DNA of 64,000 nt from Burkholderia latens (GCF_902499045.1 NZ_CABVPL010000006.1:156771-220770), one strand, 5' to 3'; numbered from the stretch's first letter, positions 1 through 9,304 are shown. Numbers and translations: made by a program. Notes: generated from the letters alone by a model not told the origin.

Positions 1-2
1 TC

Positions 3-284
3 GGCGGCGGATCGAAGAGCGCGTTCTGGGCGCGGCTGTGCGCGAATGCGACGGGACTGGCGATGCATCGCCATGCGGACGGCGCGGTCGGTGCGGCGCT
101 CGGCGCCGCGCGGCTTGCGCGTCTCGCCGCGACTGACGACACGCTCGACGAAGTCTGCGTCGCGCCGCCCGTCATCGATACGATCGCACCTGATTGCGTC
201 ACCGCGGATCTGCTCGCGACCCGGCTCGCGCGCTATCGGCGTTTGTATCGCGCGCTGCGCGGCGAGTTCGCGGGCGGCGGGTGA
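3..284 (+). CDS. xylB: Xylulokinase, C-terminal part (cut by window start)
   Basis: Frame 3 is open from the first base and ends with TGA at 282-284, giving about 93 residues. The motifs are those of the C-terminal end of FGGY-family xylulokinase: GGGSKSAFW-like start (the glycine-rich nucleotide loop), then GAALGAARLA, the usual helix before the C-terminus. Xylulokinase phosphorylates D-xylulose to xylulose 5-phosphate in the cytoplasm, feeding pentose or pentitol catabolism. Most of the gene lies upstream of the window, so neither its start nor its operon can be seen. The family assignment rests on a short segment; another FGGY kinase such as ribulokinase is less likely. Confidence 0.75.
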   Translation, partial: GGGSKSAFWARLCANATGLAMHRHADGAVGAALGAARLARLAATDDTLDEVCVAPPVIDTIAPDCVTADLLATRLARYRRLYRALRGEFAGGG

Positions 285-404
285 GCGTGGGCGAGACGCT
301 CCGTCGCCTTCCGGGCGCTTTGTCGGACAGACGCACTTGACCCGGCCCTTGGGGCCGCGTTTATGCTGTTGCGCAACGAATCGAAAGGCAAACAGAGGTG
401 ACGA

Positions 405-1427
405 ATGAGTACGTCCACGCATCGCCTGAGCGCTTCCGCGGCGGCCGCGCGACTCGGCGTGTCGGTCAAGGCGCTGCGGCTCTACGAGCAGCACGGCCTC
501 GTCGCGCCGGCGCGCACGCCTGCCGGTTACCGCGTCTACGGCGCGGACGAGCTTGCACGCGCGGCCGACATCGTCGCGCTGCGGACACTCGGCCTTAGCC
601 TTGCACAGGTCGCGGGCGTGCTTGATGGCGACGCGCACAGCCTTGATCACGCGCTGGCCTCCCACGAAGCGGCACTCGATCACGGAATTCAGGATCTCGT
701 CCACAAGCTCGACAGGGTGCGCGCGCTCCGCGTCGGCCTTGCGCGCGGCCGGATGCCGACCAACGGCGAACTGACGCGGCTTCTCGACAACGACGACACG
801 GGTGTCGCGTTCAATCTGCCGTGGCCGTGGGGCGGTGAGCGGTTCGAGTTTCGCGACATTCGCCCGTTGAACTACATCATCGGCTCGCTGGGCAGCGGCA
901 AGACGCGGCTGGCGATGCGGCTGGTCGACGCGCTGCCCGGCGCGGTATTCGTGGGACTGGATCGACTGGAGAACGGTGCCTCTACGGCATCGCGTGCGCC
1001 GCGTGCCGATCCGGCGTTGAACGCACGAGTCGAACACGCGCTGGCATCGCTCGCCGATGCGGGTGCGACCCGATCGCCGGCACTGATTGCACTGCTTGCC
1101 TTTCTCGAAGCGGAAGGCCCGAGCGCACTGGTAGTCGATCTGATCGAACAGGACCTCGACGAGGCCACACAACGGGCGTTGATCGCATGGCTGCGTGAAC
1201 GGCCGGAGACAGAAGCACGGCCGCTGTTCCTGATGACGCGTTCGACGGCCATCCTCGATCTGTCGTCGGTCGGGCCCGATGAAGCGATCATCCTGTGTCC
1301 GGCGAATCACAGCCCGCCTTCCCGTGTTGCACCATTTCGCGGCGCGCCCGGCTACGAGGCCGTGGAAACGTGTCTGGCGTCGCCGGCCGTTCGCAAACGG
1401 ATCGCCTGTCGGCCGGGAAGCGCATAG
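405..1427 (+). CDS. MerR-family regulator fused to a P-loop ATP-binding domain
   Basis: The 340-residue protein begins with a MerR winged-helix domain (about residues 8-78, with the signature LYEQHGLVAPARTPAGYRVY) and a coiled dimerisation region to about residue 115. After it comes a domain of over 200 residues that MerR proteins normally lack. It contains a Walker A motif, GSLGSGKT, at residues 160-167, and an acidic stretch ALVVDLIEQDLDEA that could serve as Walker B. It therefore looks like a transcription factor with a built-in NTPase, whose effector could be ATP or something coupled to ATP hydrolysis. The start is the ATG after AACAGAGGTGACGA. No target gene is evident; it stands alone downstream of xylB. 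Domain fusion is seen directly; function is inference. Confidence 0.8.
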   Translation: MSTSTHRLSASAAAARLGVSVKALRLYEQHGLVAPARTPAGYRVYGADELARAADIVALRTLGLSLAQVAGVLDGDAHSLDHALASHEAALDHGIQDLVHKLDRVRALRVGLARGRMPTNGELTRLLDNDDTGVAFNLPWPWGGERFEFRDIRPLNYIIGSLGSGKTRLAMRLVDALPGAVFVGLDRLENGASTASRAPRADPALNARVEHALASLADAGATRSPALIALLAFLEAEGPSALVVDLIEQDLDEATQRALIAWLRERPETEARPLFLMTRSTAILDLSSVGPDEAIILCPANHSPPSRVAPFRGAPGYEAVETCLASPAVRKRIACRPGSA

Positions 1428-1547
1428 GCCGGATAGGGACAATCACGGGTATCCGGCTGACTGCCGAAGAACCGGAAAGGTATACGAACGTACTGCGTTT
1501 CGCGGCGCAACCTCCATTCAACGCATCGACAGGCGTGACCAACAACA

Positions 1548-1874
1548 GTGGAAATCGACGAATCTGGACAAGTGAACGCCTTGATCCTCGACGAACATCG
1601 AAAGATGGCTTTCTCGATCGTGTCGCGCAGAGGCACGAACGACATATGGCGCCTGTACGACGGTGCCGCCACGGTTCATGTCGCGATCGCCGATGCGAAT
1701 TTCCTGGCACGCGTCGACAGCGATCGGATCAGGTTCAACCCGCACGCCGTACTCGTCTCCAACGTGCACGTGCGGCAGTCGCAAACCATCGATGGCGTGA
1801 AGACCGAATACGAGATCATGGAGGTCCTCGCGCATCGTGCATCCATGCGACAGATCCGGTTGCCCGGTCTTTGA
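1548..1874 (+). CDS. Small conserved-looking protein of unknown function
   Basis: This 108-residue frame starts at a GTG without a clear ribosome-binding site; a second GTG about eight codons downstream is equally possible. The pattern of alternating hydrophobic residues (for example RMAFSIVS, ATVHVAIAD, HAVLVSNVHV) suggests a beta-rich fold. The segment ARVDSDRIRF followed by VKTEYEIMEVLAH resembles a C-terminal beta-barrel module found at the end of several bacterial proteins of unknown role (DUF7947-like, from memory). Codon use is typical of the neighbourhood. I cannot assign a function, and the gene could be a remnant of a longer one. Confidence 0.5.
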   Translation: MEIDESGQVNALILDEHRKMAFSIVSRRGTNDIWRLYDGAATVHVAIADANFLARVDSDRIRFNPHAVLVSNVHVRQSQTIDGVKTEYEIMEVLAHRASMRQIRLPGL

Positions 1875-1938
1875 CGACCATCCCGCCTTCGTGAATCAGG
1901 CTTCCAACCGTGGAGCCCGCCCAAGAACGATCCCCACC

Positions 1939-2388
1939 ATGTCCCCCGCCCTCCACCTGCGCCCCGCGTCCCCCGCCGACCTGCCCTTCCTGCTGAGGCT
2001 CCGCCAAATCACGATGACGGAGCATCTGCAGCGCGCCGGCATCCCCACCGACGATGAATCGCATCAGCGCCGCGTCGCCGCGAACTTCGAAGACGCGATG
2101 ATCGTGTGCGACGGCACGGACGCGAACGCGGAGCCGATCGGCATGCTGAAAGTCACACGCGCTGCCGACGAATGGCACGTTCACCAGATCCAGATCCTGC
2201 CGTCGCGACAAGGCCAACGCATCGGCGAAGCGATACTGCGCGACCTGATGACCGAAGCCGCACGCGCGCATGTGCCCGTCACGCTCGGCGTACTGCACGG
2301 CAATCCCGCACGGCGGCTCTACGAGCGCCTCGGCTTCACCGTCGTATCGGAAACGGAAACGAGCGCAAGCCTGATCTGGCGCCCGTGA
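1939..2388 (+). CDS. GNAT-family N-acetyltransferase
   Basis: From the ATG at 1939 the product is 149 residues, the usual size of a single-domain GNAT enzyme. The open frame extends upstream, but its first 34 codons look non-coding. The acetyl-CoA binding motif A is visible as QILPSRQGQRIGEAIL, with the QGQRIG pyrophosphate-binding turn, followed by the motif B segment NPARRLYERLGFTVV typical of the family. GNAT proteins transfer the acetyl group of acetyl-CoA to an amine; the substrate cannot be predicted here. It is not in an operon with its neighbours: the next gene is convergent. Confidence 0.85.
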   Translation: MSPALHLRPASPADLPFLLRLRQITMTEHLQRAGIPTDDESHQRRVAANFEDAMIVCDGTDANAEPIGMLKVTRAADEWHVHQIQILPSRQGQRIGEAILRDLMTEAARAHVPVTLGVLHGNPARRLYERLGFTVVSETETSASLIWRP

Positions 2389-2442
2389 AGCCGCGCTGCG
2401 TTTCGATGCCGCGCTGTTGCATGCGCCGACTCACTCGCGCCG

Positions 2443-4377
2443 TCATGGCGTCCACCGATAAACGGTGATGCTGTTTCCCTTCACGTTATTCTTCGTCACC
2501 ACGTATTCGCCATTCGCACGCCGATACGCGCGCACGCTGTACATCGCATCGATCGCACTGCTCGTATCGACCGTCGCTGGGCTCGTGTTGACGAGCGTCG
2601 TGTCGAGATTCCCCGTGTCGAGATTGAACGCATCGATGTTCGGCCAGAGCGGCCCGCTGCTGCTGAACCAGTAGCCGACGAACAGATGGTTGCCGGCCGC
2701 GTCGATCGCTTTCGCGCCGCTGTGCGGCAGCGTGATCACCGGATTCGGCTTCGTCGTGTTGCCCGCGAGCCAGCCGTGATACACCTCGATGCGCGTGCCG
2801 ATCGACGTCCAGTCGGTACCGCCGACGACGCCCTGCGCGAGCACCATCGTGTCGCTGTCCGCGAGATAGACGATCCGCGTGAGCGGCTGGATGCTCGCCG
2901 GGATCGGCGTGGGCACGCCCGGGCCCCACGACGGCTTGCCGCTCGCATCGAAGCCGGTCAGCGGATAGTGATAAATGGCGCCCGTCTTGTCGAGGCCGGC
3001 CCATACGCCGCCGTGGCTATCGAGACTGAAGCCGGCCGACACGCGCCGCGTCGTGTCGAACGCGGCGCCCGGGATCGATCCATCCGGAATCGCGACGTAG
3101 CCGTTGGCCGCGTTGAAGTGGAAGAAGTAGTAGACCGGCGGATTCTGGCCGGCGGCGACGAGAATCCGGTTCGAGCCAATCGACGTCAGCAGCCCGAAGT
3201 GCTCGTCGCGCTGCGTATCATTCATGTCGATGCGCGGATCCGACGGATATGCGAACGGATCGACGGTGTTCGCGACGAACGTGCCGCCCGCGCTGCCGCC
3301 GTACACGTGCGTGCCGCTGTAGAACAGCGCGCCGTCGGTGACCGGATCCGGCGCGGCGATCCCTTCGAAATTGAGCGACTGCAGCGTCCAGCGCAGGTCT
3401 CCGTTACTGCCGTACGCATGAATATCCGTCGCGCCGTTGCGCCCGAGATCCCAGCTGCCGCCCCACGGGTTGTTGAGCACGTACAGGTTGCCGCCGCTGT
3501 CCTTGCCAATGCCGGCGATGCGGGTGAAGCGCTTCGCGCCCACCTGCCCCTTGATGCCCGTCGTCGTGTCGAGATAGCCGCCACGCACGCCGAACGTGCC
3601 GGCAAGCGCGGGCCGCCCCGCCACACTATAGCGCTTGATGTTCATGTCGGGGCCTTCGTCGCCGATCAACAGCTGCGCCGCCGCCGCGTCGTAGAAGAGC
3701 GCCGACGGCCGCGCGCCGGCGGCCAGCCGGATCGTGTTCAGCAGCGCGCCGGACGGGCTGAATTCGACGATCGAACCGGCGCTCTTCTGCGCGACCCACA
3801 CGTTACCGGCGCCGTCGACGGCCAGCGCGCCCGGCGACGACACGCCGATGTCCCGCTGCCACACGCCGTCGGTCGTGAACACCCGCACGCGATTGCCGTA
3901 GAAGTCGCTCGCATAGAGCAGCGAGCCGGCCGTCGCGAGGCCGGTGACGACGTCGATGCGCGGCTGGTTGGTCGCCGCTGTGACCTGGATCAGCTTGTCG
4001 CGGTAGCGGGCCGCGCGGTTGTAGCGCCCGACCGCGCCGCTGCCGTATCCGCTGCCGGGCTGCAGCGCGACGAACAGCGACGTCGCGTTGCCGGTGATCG
4101 CGCTGCCCTGGAATTCGGAATGCGTGCCGATCGAGCCGGCACTCTTGCCGTTCTGGTAGATCGCGACGCCGCCCTCATACTCGTCCCACATCGACGCGGT
4201 ATAGATCACGCCTTCGGGCGCGACCCACATCGAACGCGCGACGTTGCCGACGTGCGCGTCGAGCGTGCCGTAGGTGTTCGCGATCCAGTCGGTCGTATTG
4301 CCCGCGTATCCGACCGGCGCGAGCGCGGCAAGCGCGGCGGCAACGAGCACGGCCTGAATCGGTTTTCTGGCGATCAT
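2443..4377 (-). CDS. Secreted NHL/SMP-30-like beta-propeller protein
   Basis: The 644-residue protein starts with a clear Sec signal peptide (MIARKP, hydrophobic stretch to about residue 23, cleavage near YAG). The mature part consists of repeated blade-like segments such as SPGALAVDGAGNVWVAQ and AGIGKDSGGNLYVLN, which are the NHL/SMP-30 beta-propeller pattern. It is probably periplasmic or extracellular. Many such proteins bind ligands or hydrolyse lactones, but I see no set of metal ligands that would show an enzyme activity, so a binding or structural role is equally possible. It is transcribed alone, from the A+T-richer gap upstream of it. Confidence 0.75.
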   Translation of the reverse strand: MIARKPIQAVLVAAALAALAPVGYAGNTTDWIANTYGTLDAHVGNVARSMWVAPEGVIYTASMWDEYEGGVAIYQNGKSAGSIGTHSEFQGSAITGNATSLFVALQPGSGYGSGAVGRYNRAARYRDKLIQVTAATNQPRIDVVTGLATAGSLLYASDFYGNRVRVFTTDGVWQRDIGVSSPGALAVDGAGNVWVAQKSAGSIVEFSPSGALLNTIRLAAGARPSALFYDAAAAQLLIGDEGPDMNIKRYSVAGRPALAGTFGVRGGYLDTTTGIKGQVGAKRFTRIAGIGKDSGGNLYVLNNPWGGSWDLGRNGATDIHAYGSNGDLRWTLQSLNFEGIAAPDPVTDGALFYSGTHVYGGSAGGTFVANTVDPFAYPSDPRIDMNDTQRDEHFGLLTSIGSNRILVAAGQNPPVYYFFHFNAANGYVAIPDGSIPGAAFDTTRRVSAGFSLDSHGGVWAGLDKTGAIYHYPLTGFDASGKPSWGPGVPTPIPASIQPLTRIVYLADSDTMVLAQGVVGGTDWTSIGTRIEVYHGWLAGNTTKPNPVITLPHSGAKAIDAAGNHLFVGYWFSSSGPLWPNIDAFNLDTGNLDTTLVNTSPATVDTSSAIDAMYSVRAYRRANGEYVVTKNNVKGNSITVYRWTP

Positions 4378-4815
4378 GGCTCAGGCTCTCCTGAATGGCT
4401 TTTTCATTCACATGAGGGGGCGCCGGAAGATTTGAAAAATCGGCAATGTGTCAATTCGTCCCCTGAATCACCCGGCGCAGTCCGAACGACATCGGGCGTG
4501 CTTTCGGTAATCGGCACGGCCGAGCATAACTTCATATAAATCGAAAAAAATTGAGGGTGGCTCGCGCAGCGGGCGCTCGCCATCGCGCGACAGTGAATGT
4601 TCACTCACGCACGTGAGTGGATATCGGGAAGACCTGCTTTCGCGCGGGGCATAACGCCGCGAGTGCAAATACGGCGTGGCGAAAATGGCGGGGAGTATTT
4701 CGGCGAATCGGGAAACTCGCCGGAAAGGGGGTAGGAAAACGACGGCTGGCGGACATCGCGCCGGCCCGAATCGATATCGAATCCAGACCGGCGCACATCA
4801 TTTACAACCGGGAAA
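4378..4815. other. Intergenic region upstream of the propeller gene
   Basis: No gene is supported in these 438 bases. The part nearest the propeller gene is noticeably richer in A+T than the surroundings, including a run ATATAAATCGAAAAAAATTG around 4530-4550, and most likely contains its promoter. The short open frames here have no ribosome-binding sites or family motifs. Confidence 0.5.
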
Positions 4816-6120
4816 TCACGCGGACGTCGCCGTCTCGCGCACCTTCACCTGCTTGATCTCGCCACCGCCCGCATCCGCGTCGTCGCCCGGCTCGCCGAGC
4901 TGGCCTTCCCACTTCGCGACCACGGCCGCCGCGATCGAGTTGCCGACCGCGTTGGTCGCCGAGCGTCCCATGTCGAGGAACATGTCGACACCCATGATCA
5001 GCAGCAGGCCGGCCTCCGGCAGATGGAACTGGTTGAGCGTCGCCGCGATCACGACGAGCGACGCGCGCGGCACGCCGGCCATCCCCTTCGACGTGACCAT
5101 CAGCATCAGCAGCATCGTGATTTGCGTGCCGAGCGGCAGGTCGATCCCGTACACCTGCGAGATGAACAGCACCGCGAACGTGCAGTACATCATCGAGCCG
5201 TCGAGGTTGAACGAATAGCCGATCGGCAGCACGAAGCTCGAGATCTTGCGATTCACGCCGAAACGGTCGAGTGCGTCGAGCAGCTTCGGATATGCGGCCT
5301 CGGAACTCGCCGTCGCAAACGACAGCAGGAACGGCTCGCGAATCAGGCGAATCAGCGTGAACGTGCGCTTGCCGAGGAACGTCACGCCGGCGAGCGTCAG
5401 CACGCCCCACAGCAGCGCGAGCGCGAGATAGAAGCTCGCCATGAATTTCGCGAACGTAAGCAGGATGCCGAGCCCTTCGGTCGTGACGGTCGACGCCAGC
5501 GCCGCGAACACCGCGACCGGCGCGAAGCCCATCACCGCGCCCGTCACCTTCAGCATGACCTGCGCGAGATCGTCGATCACGGCGGTCAGGCGCTTGCCGG
5601 CTTCGCCGAGCGCGGACAACGCGGTGCCGAAGAAGATCGAGAACACGACGATCTGCAGGATCTCGTTGTTCGCCATCGCCTCGGCGATCGACTTCGGCAC
5701 CAGGTGGACGACGAAGTCCTTCAGCGTGAACGCGCTCGTCTTCAGGTTCAGCGCGGCATCGGCGGCCGGCAGCGGCAGGCTCAGGTGGCTGCCCGGCTGC
5801 AGGACCGTCGCGGTCACGAGCCCGAGCACCAGCGACGTGGCCGACGCGATGAAGAACCAGCCGAACGCCTTCACGCCCACGCGGCCGACCGACCCGCTAT
5901 CGCCCATCTGCGCGATGCCGACCGTCAGCGTCGCGAACACCAGCGGTGCGATGATCATCTTGATCAGGCGCAGGAATACGTCGGACAACAGCGACACGTA
6001 GCCGGCGACTTCCTTGGCCATTTTCGGGTCGGGAAACGCGCTATGACAGGCGTAGCCCACGGCGATACCCAGCGCCATCGCGATGACGATGTACCGGGTG
6101 ATGTTGTGCTTCTTCTTCAT
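4816..6120 (-). CDS. Dicarboxylate/amino acid:cation symporter (DAACS family)
   Basis: A 434-residue inner-membrane protein with the DAACS family hallmarks. These are the re-entrant serine-rich loop (FATASSEAAYPK), the GYSFNLDGS motif in TM7, MVTSKGMAGVPRAS for the second hairpin, and FLDMGRSATNAVGNS near TM8. Members carry C4-dicarboxylates, glutamate or aspartate inward with sodium ions or protons. The length equals that of DctA and GltP. The LDMGRSATNAVGN segment leans slightly to a glutamate/aspartate type, so no gene symbol is given. It is monocistronic; the gap 6121-6317 separates it from the next minus-strand gene. Confidence 0.9.
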   Translation of the reverse strand: MKKKHNITRYIVIAMALGIAVGYACHSAFPDPKMAKEVAGYVSLLSDVFLRLIKMIIAPLVFATLTVGIAQMGDSGSVGRVGVKAFGWFFIASATSLVLGLVTATVLQPGSHLSLPLPAADAALNLKTSAFTLKDFVVHLVPKSIAEAMANNEILQIVVFSIFFGTALSALGEAGKRLTAVIDDLAQVMLKVTGAVMGFAPVAVFAALASTVTTEGLGILLTFAKFMASFYLALALLWGVLTLAGVTFLGKRTFTLIRLIREPFLLSFATASSEAAYPKLLDALDRFGVNRKISSFVLPIGYSFNLDGSMMYCTFAVLFISQVYGIDLPLGTQITMLLMLMVTSKGMAGVPRASLVVIAATLNQFHLPEAGLLLIMGVDMFLDMGRSATNAVGNSIAAAVVAKWEGQLGEPGDDADAGGGEIKQVKVRETATSA

Positions 6121-6317
6121 TAGCTATCCAAATTGCAGAACGTGTGTTTCCAACGGCAGATCAATCGCCGGCGTTGAATGGGTGGAATTCCGCGAGCGCG
6201 GGCAGGTGCCGTTTCAGGTGCCGGAGCCCGTCCGTGGGCAGCGCCACGGCGAACAGGGGGGGCATTCTATCGCAAACGCCGCACAATCTTTCAAATCTGA
6301 AAGCCGGCGGCGACGCG

Positions 6318-7529
6318 TCACGCCGGCGACGAGCCCGGCCGCGGGATGAACCGGCACAGGCCGAGCGGCACCACGACCAGCACGGCGCCGGCGACGAACG
6401 TGGTCGAGGCGCCGTAACGCGCCCATAGCGCGCCGGCGATGCTGCTCGCAAGCAGCATGCAGATGCCGCTCACCAGGTTGAACACGCCGAATGCGGTGCC
6501 GCGCAATGCGGCCGGCGACGTCTCCGACACCATCGCGGCGAGGATTCCCTGCGTAAAGCCCATGTGCAGACCCCACACGGCGACGCCGACGAACATCGAC
6601 AGCGTCGACGTGCCGATGCCGAGCAGCAGGTCGGCCGCGATCAGCAGCACCATGCCGGCCGCCAGCAGCACGCGGCGATCGAGCCGGTCCGACAGCATGC
6701 CGACCGGCCACGCGGACAGCGAGTACGCGACGCTCATCGCGACCATCACGGCCGGGATCCATGCGGCATCGAGCCCCGTCTGCTGCGCACGCAGCACCAG
6801 GAATGCCTCGCTGAAGCGCGCGAGCGTAAAGGTCGCGCCGGCCGCGACGACGAACCAGTAGCTGCGCGGAATCTCGCTCAACGCACGCCAGCGCAGCGGC
6901 GAGCGAAACCCGCGCCGCCGCGTGTCGTGCGCCGGCTGCGGCTCGCGCACGCCGAAGACGATCAGCGCGATCGCGATGAACGCCGGCGCCACGGCGAACC
7001 ACAGCACGGTGCGGATGCGGTCGCCGAACCACAGCATCAGCCCGATCGCGAGCAGCGGGCCAAGAAACGCGCCGACGGTATCCATCGACTGCCGCAGCCC
7101 GAAGCACGCACCGCGAATCTCGGGCGGCGCGACGTCGGCCACCAGCGCGTCGCGCGGCGCGCCGCGGATTCCCTTGCCGACGCGATCGAGCAGGCGAGCC
7201 GTCACGACGACGGCCGGCGTGGATGCCATCGGAAACAACGGCTTCGTCAACGCCGCGAGCCCGTAGCCGAGCAGCAGCAGCCCCTTGCGGCGCCCGAGCC
7301 AGTCGCTGATCGCGCCGGAGAACACCTTGACGATCATCGCGGTCGCTTCGGCCGCACCTTCGAGCATGCCGAGCGCGGCGACGCTCATGCCCATCGTCGT
7401 CACCAGATAGATCGGCAACAGCGCATGAATCAGCTCGGACGACAGATCCATGAACAGGCTCACGAGCCCCAGCGCCCATACGGTCCGTGGAATCGCAGGC
7501 TTGCCGGCAATCGGCGATGGCGTGCTCAT
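6318..7529 (-). CDS. MFS transporter, efflux type
   Basis: The start at 7529 gives 403 residues and about 12 membrane segments; the extra 13 codons upstream overlap the preceding gene and are not typical. The MFS motif between TM2 and TM3 is present (GAISDWLGRRKGLLL), as is a second RVGKGIRGAPRDALVADV motif that is characteristic of the group of MFS exporters annotated as drug or heavy-metal efflux proteins. Substrate unknown. The gene overlaps or abuts the DUF1289 gene, and it is probably cotranscribed with dmeR, dmeF and that gene, suggesting a metal-related export role. This last point is inference from position. Confidence 0.85.
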   Translation of the reverse strand: MSTPSPIAGKPAIPRTVWALGLVSLFMDLSSELIHALLPIYLVTTMGMSVAALGMLEGAAEATAMIVKVFSGAISDWLGRRKGLLLLGYGLAALTKPLFPMASTPAVVVTARLLDRVGKGIRGAPRDALVADVAPPEIRGACFGLRQSMDTVGAFLGPLLAIGLMLWFGDRIRTVLWFAVAPAFIAIALIVFGVREPQPAHDTRRRGFRSPLRWRALSEIPRSYWFVVAAGATFTLARFSEAFLVLRAQQTGLDAAWIPAVMVAMSVAYSLSAWPVGMLSDRLDRRVLLAAGMVLLIAADLLLGIGTSTLSMFVGVAVWGLHMGFTQGILAAMVSETSPAALRGTAFGVFNLVSGICMLLASSIAGALWARYGASTTFVAGAVLVVVPLGLCRFIPRPGSSPA

Positions 7530-7536
7530 GATGGCG

Positions 7537-7728
7537 TCAGTCCGTCGTGTCGCGCGCGAGCTTCGCATGCCGCCGCGCGCGGTCGTTCACGATCTGATGA
7601 CGCTTGTGGTCGGTCATCTTCTTCCAGCCGCGCGCTTCTTCGCGCGTTCGCAGGCACGCGACGCAGTAGCCGGTGCGGCCGTCGAACGAGCAGACGTCGA
7701 CGCAAGGTGACTTGACCGCCATGCTCAT
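7537..7728 (-). CDS. DUF1289 family small cysteine protein
   Basis: A 63-residue protein with the family pattern SPCVDVC near the N-terminus and GYCVACLRT shortly after, followed by REEARGWKKMTD. The four cysteines (CxxxC and CxxC) probably bind a metal or an Fe-S cluster; the family is widespread in proteobacteria and has no established biochemical function. Its ATG overlaps the dmeF stop codon by four bases (ATGA at 7725-7728), showing translational coupling. Its own stop lies eight bases downstream of the start of the MFS gene, which is therefore slightly overlapped. Confidence 0.85.
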   Translation of the reverse strand: MSMAVKSPCVDVCSFDGRTGYCVACLRTREEARGWKKMTDHKRHQIVNDRARRHAKLARDTTD

Positions 7729-9020
7729 TGCCCCCGCGCGGCCGGCACGACTTCGACGGTGACGTGCGACAGGTTGCTGAACCGCTGCAGCACGCCGTGA
7801 TAAAAGCGCGCATCCCGCTTCGGATCGTTCGTCGTCACCGACACGACCGCGCTCATGTGTCCGGGCCCGAGCCGCCACACATGCAGGTCGCCGACGCGGT
7901 CGCCGTGGCCTTCGATCGCGCCGCGCACGTTGTCGGCCAGACGCCGGTCCGGGTTCATGTCGAGCAGGATGCGGCCCGTGTCGCGCATCAGCCCGTACGA
8001 CCAGTTCGCGATCACGAGCGCGCCGATGATGCCGGCGAGCGGATCCATCCACAGCCAGCCGAACGCACGCGCGAGCAGCAGCCCGACGATCGTCAGCACG
8101 GACACGGCCGCATCGGCGATCACGTGAACGTACGCCGAGCGGATGTTGTGATCGCGCGCCGCCGCGGCGGTCGCGCCGTGGCCATGGTCGTGTTCGTCGA
8201 ACACCAACTCGTGCTCGCGGCCGTTCATGCGGACGATCGCCTTGAATTCATGCGGTTCCGGAATGGTGTCGGCCGATTCCAGGTAATCGCCGCGCTCCCG
8301 CATCGCGAACGTCTGCCGCGTGCCGTCCGCGCGGATCGTCGTCACCGACACCGCGCCTGCATCGGCCGGCTTCGTGTCGTGCGTCGCGGGCGCCACGCGG
8401 AATACGGGCGGCACGCCATCCTCGAACACCGACACGACGAATACGCCCATCTGATCGGCGATCCGGTGCGCTTGCGCTTCGTGGTCGTGATCATGGTCGT
8501 GTTGATCGTCATGCGCATGCCCGTGGTGATGACCGTGGCCGTGGCCATGGCCATGATGATCGCCGCTCAGCAGCCACACGCTCGCGACGTTCACGAGCAG
8601 CCCGGCCACCGCGATCGGAATCGCCTCGCCGAAATGGATCGGCACCGGCGCGAGCAGGCGCGCGACGGCCTCGTAGCCGATCAGCAACGCGATCATCGCG
8701 AGCACGATCGCGCTCGTGAAGCCCGCCAGATCGCCGAGCTTGCCGGTGCCGAACACGAAGCGCGGGTCGTTCGCGTGCTTGCGTGCATACGTATAGGCGA
8801 GCGCGGCGATCAGCATCGCGCCGGCATGGGTCGACATGTGCAAGCCGTCGGCGATCAACGCCAGCGAGCCGAAAATCGACCCGCCGACGATCTCGGCCAC
8901 CATCATCGCCGCGCACAGCGCGATCACCATCCACGTCCTGCGCTCGTTCTGCTCGTGCGCGGCGCCGAGAAAGATGTGGTCGTGCCCTGCGCCAAAGGCG
9001 TCGTCGCTGAAATTGCTCAT
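7725..9020 (-). CDS. dmeF: Cation diffusion facilitator, DmeF type (Co/Ni efflux)
   Basis: A 431-residue CDF transporter. TM1-TM4 come first, with the metal site residues in ALIADGLHMSTHAG (D and H in TM2). A long histidine-rich cytoplasmic loop follows at about residues 155-185 (repeated GHGHGHHHGH and DHDHDH). TM5-TM6 contain YVHVIADAAVSV, and the C-terminal domain includes DLHVWRLGPGHMS. The extended insert between the two halves and the His-rich loop are typical of DmeF, which exports cobalt and nickel in exchange for protons. I chose the ATG at 9020 because GAGGG lies just upstream; an earlier ATG would overlap dmeR. The gene lies twelve bases after dmeR, so dmeRF form an operon. Confidence 0.92.
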   Translation of the reverse strand: MSNFSDDAFGAGHDHIFLGAAHEQNERRTWMVIALCAAMMVAEIVGGSIFGSLALIADGLHMSTHAGAMLIAALAYTYARKHANDPRFVFGTGKLGDLAGFTSAIVLAMIALLIGYEAVARLLAPVPIHFGEAIPIAVAGLLVNVASVWLLSGDHHGHGHGHGHHHGHAHDDQHDHDHDHEAQAHRIADQMGVFVVSVFEDGVPPVFRVAPATHDTKPADAGAVSVTTIRADGTRQTFAMRERGDYLESADTIPEPHEFKAIVRMNGREHELVFDEHDHGHGATAAAARDHNIRSAYVHVIADAAVSVLTIVGLLLARAFGWLWMDPLAGIIGALVIANWSYGLMRDTGRILLDMNPDRRLADNVRGAIEGHGDRVGDLHVWRLGPGHMSAVVSVTTNDPKRDARFYHGVLQRFSNLSHVTVEVVPAARGQ

Positions 9021-9031
9021 TGCGCCCTCGA

Positions 9032-9304
9032 TCACTTGAAGTAGCTGTGAACGACTTCGATCAGCTGCTCGGTCGCGCTGCCTTCGTCTTCGTGCGATTC
9101 GGCGTCCACCAGGTGGCTGCGAATGTGATCCTCCAGCACGACCGCGAGCAGCCCGTTCATCGCGCCGCGGCCGCTCGTGATCAGACGGAGGATTTCGTTG
9201 CAGCCGCGCTCGTCTTCCAGTGCGCGTTCGATCGCCTCGACCTGTCCCTTGATGCGGCGGACACGGTTCAGCAGCTTTTGCTTGTCCTTGATGGTGTGGC
9301 TCAT
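9032..9304 (-). CDS. dmeR: RcnR/FrmR-family metal-responsive repressor of dmeF
   Basis: A 90-residue all-helical repressor of the CsoR/RcnR/FrmR family. The metal ligands used by RcnR-type nickel/cobalt sensors are all present: His3, Cys35, His60 and His64. Metal binding releases the repressor from DNA. The ATG is preceded by AAAGGATC. It is immediately upstream of dmeF, an arrangement known from dmeRF operons of rhizobia. The G-tract operator at 9317-9337 lies between its start and the chrB gene, so it should repress its own operon. The copper-sensing CsoR type is excluded by the ligand set. Confidence 0.92.
   Translation of the reverse strand: MSHTIKDKQKLLNRVRRIKGQVEAIERALEDERGCNEILRLITSGRGAMNGLLAVVLEDHIRSHLVDAESHEDEGSATEQLIEVVHSYFK

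Noticed and set aside
2686-4539. Long plus-strand open frame opposite the beta-propeller gene
   Set aside because: It is the antisense shadow of a coherent propeller gene with signal peptide; its translation is arginine-rich and without domain pattern.
6018-6040. TTTTCGGGTCGGGA inside the symporter gene as an iteron
   Set aside because: It has the CGGG part but no GGTGAG and is in coding sequence.
5023-6123. Plus-strand frame opposite the symporter gene
   Set aside because: It is a shadow of the DAACS gene, rich in R, E and H, with no start signal.
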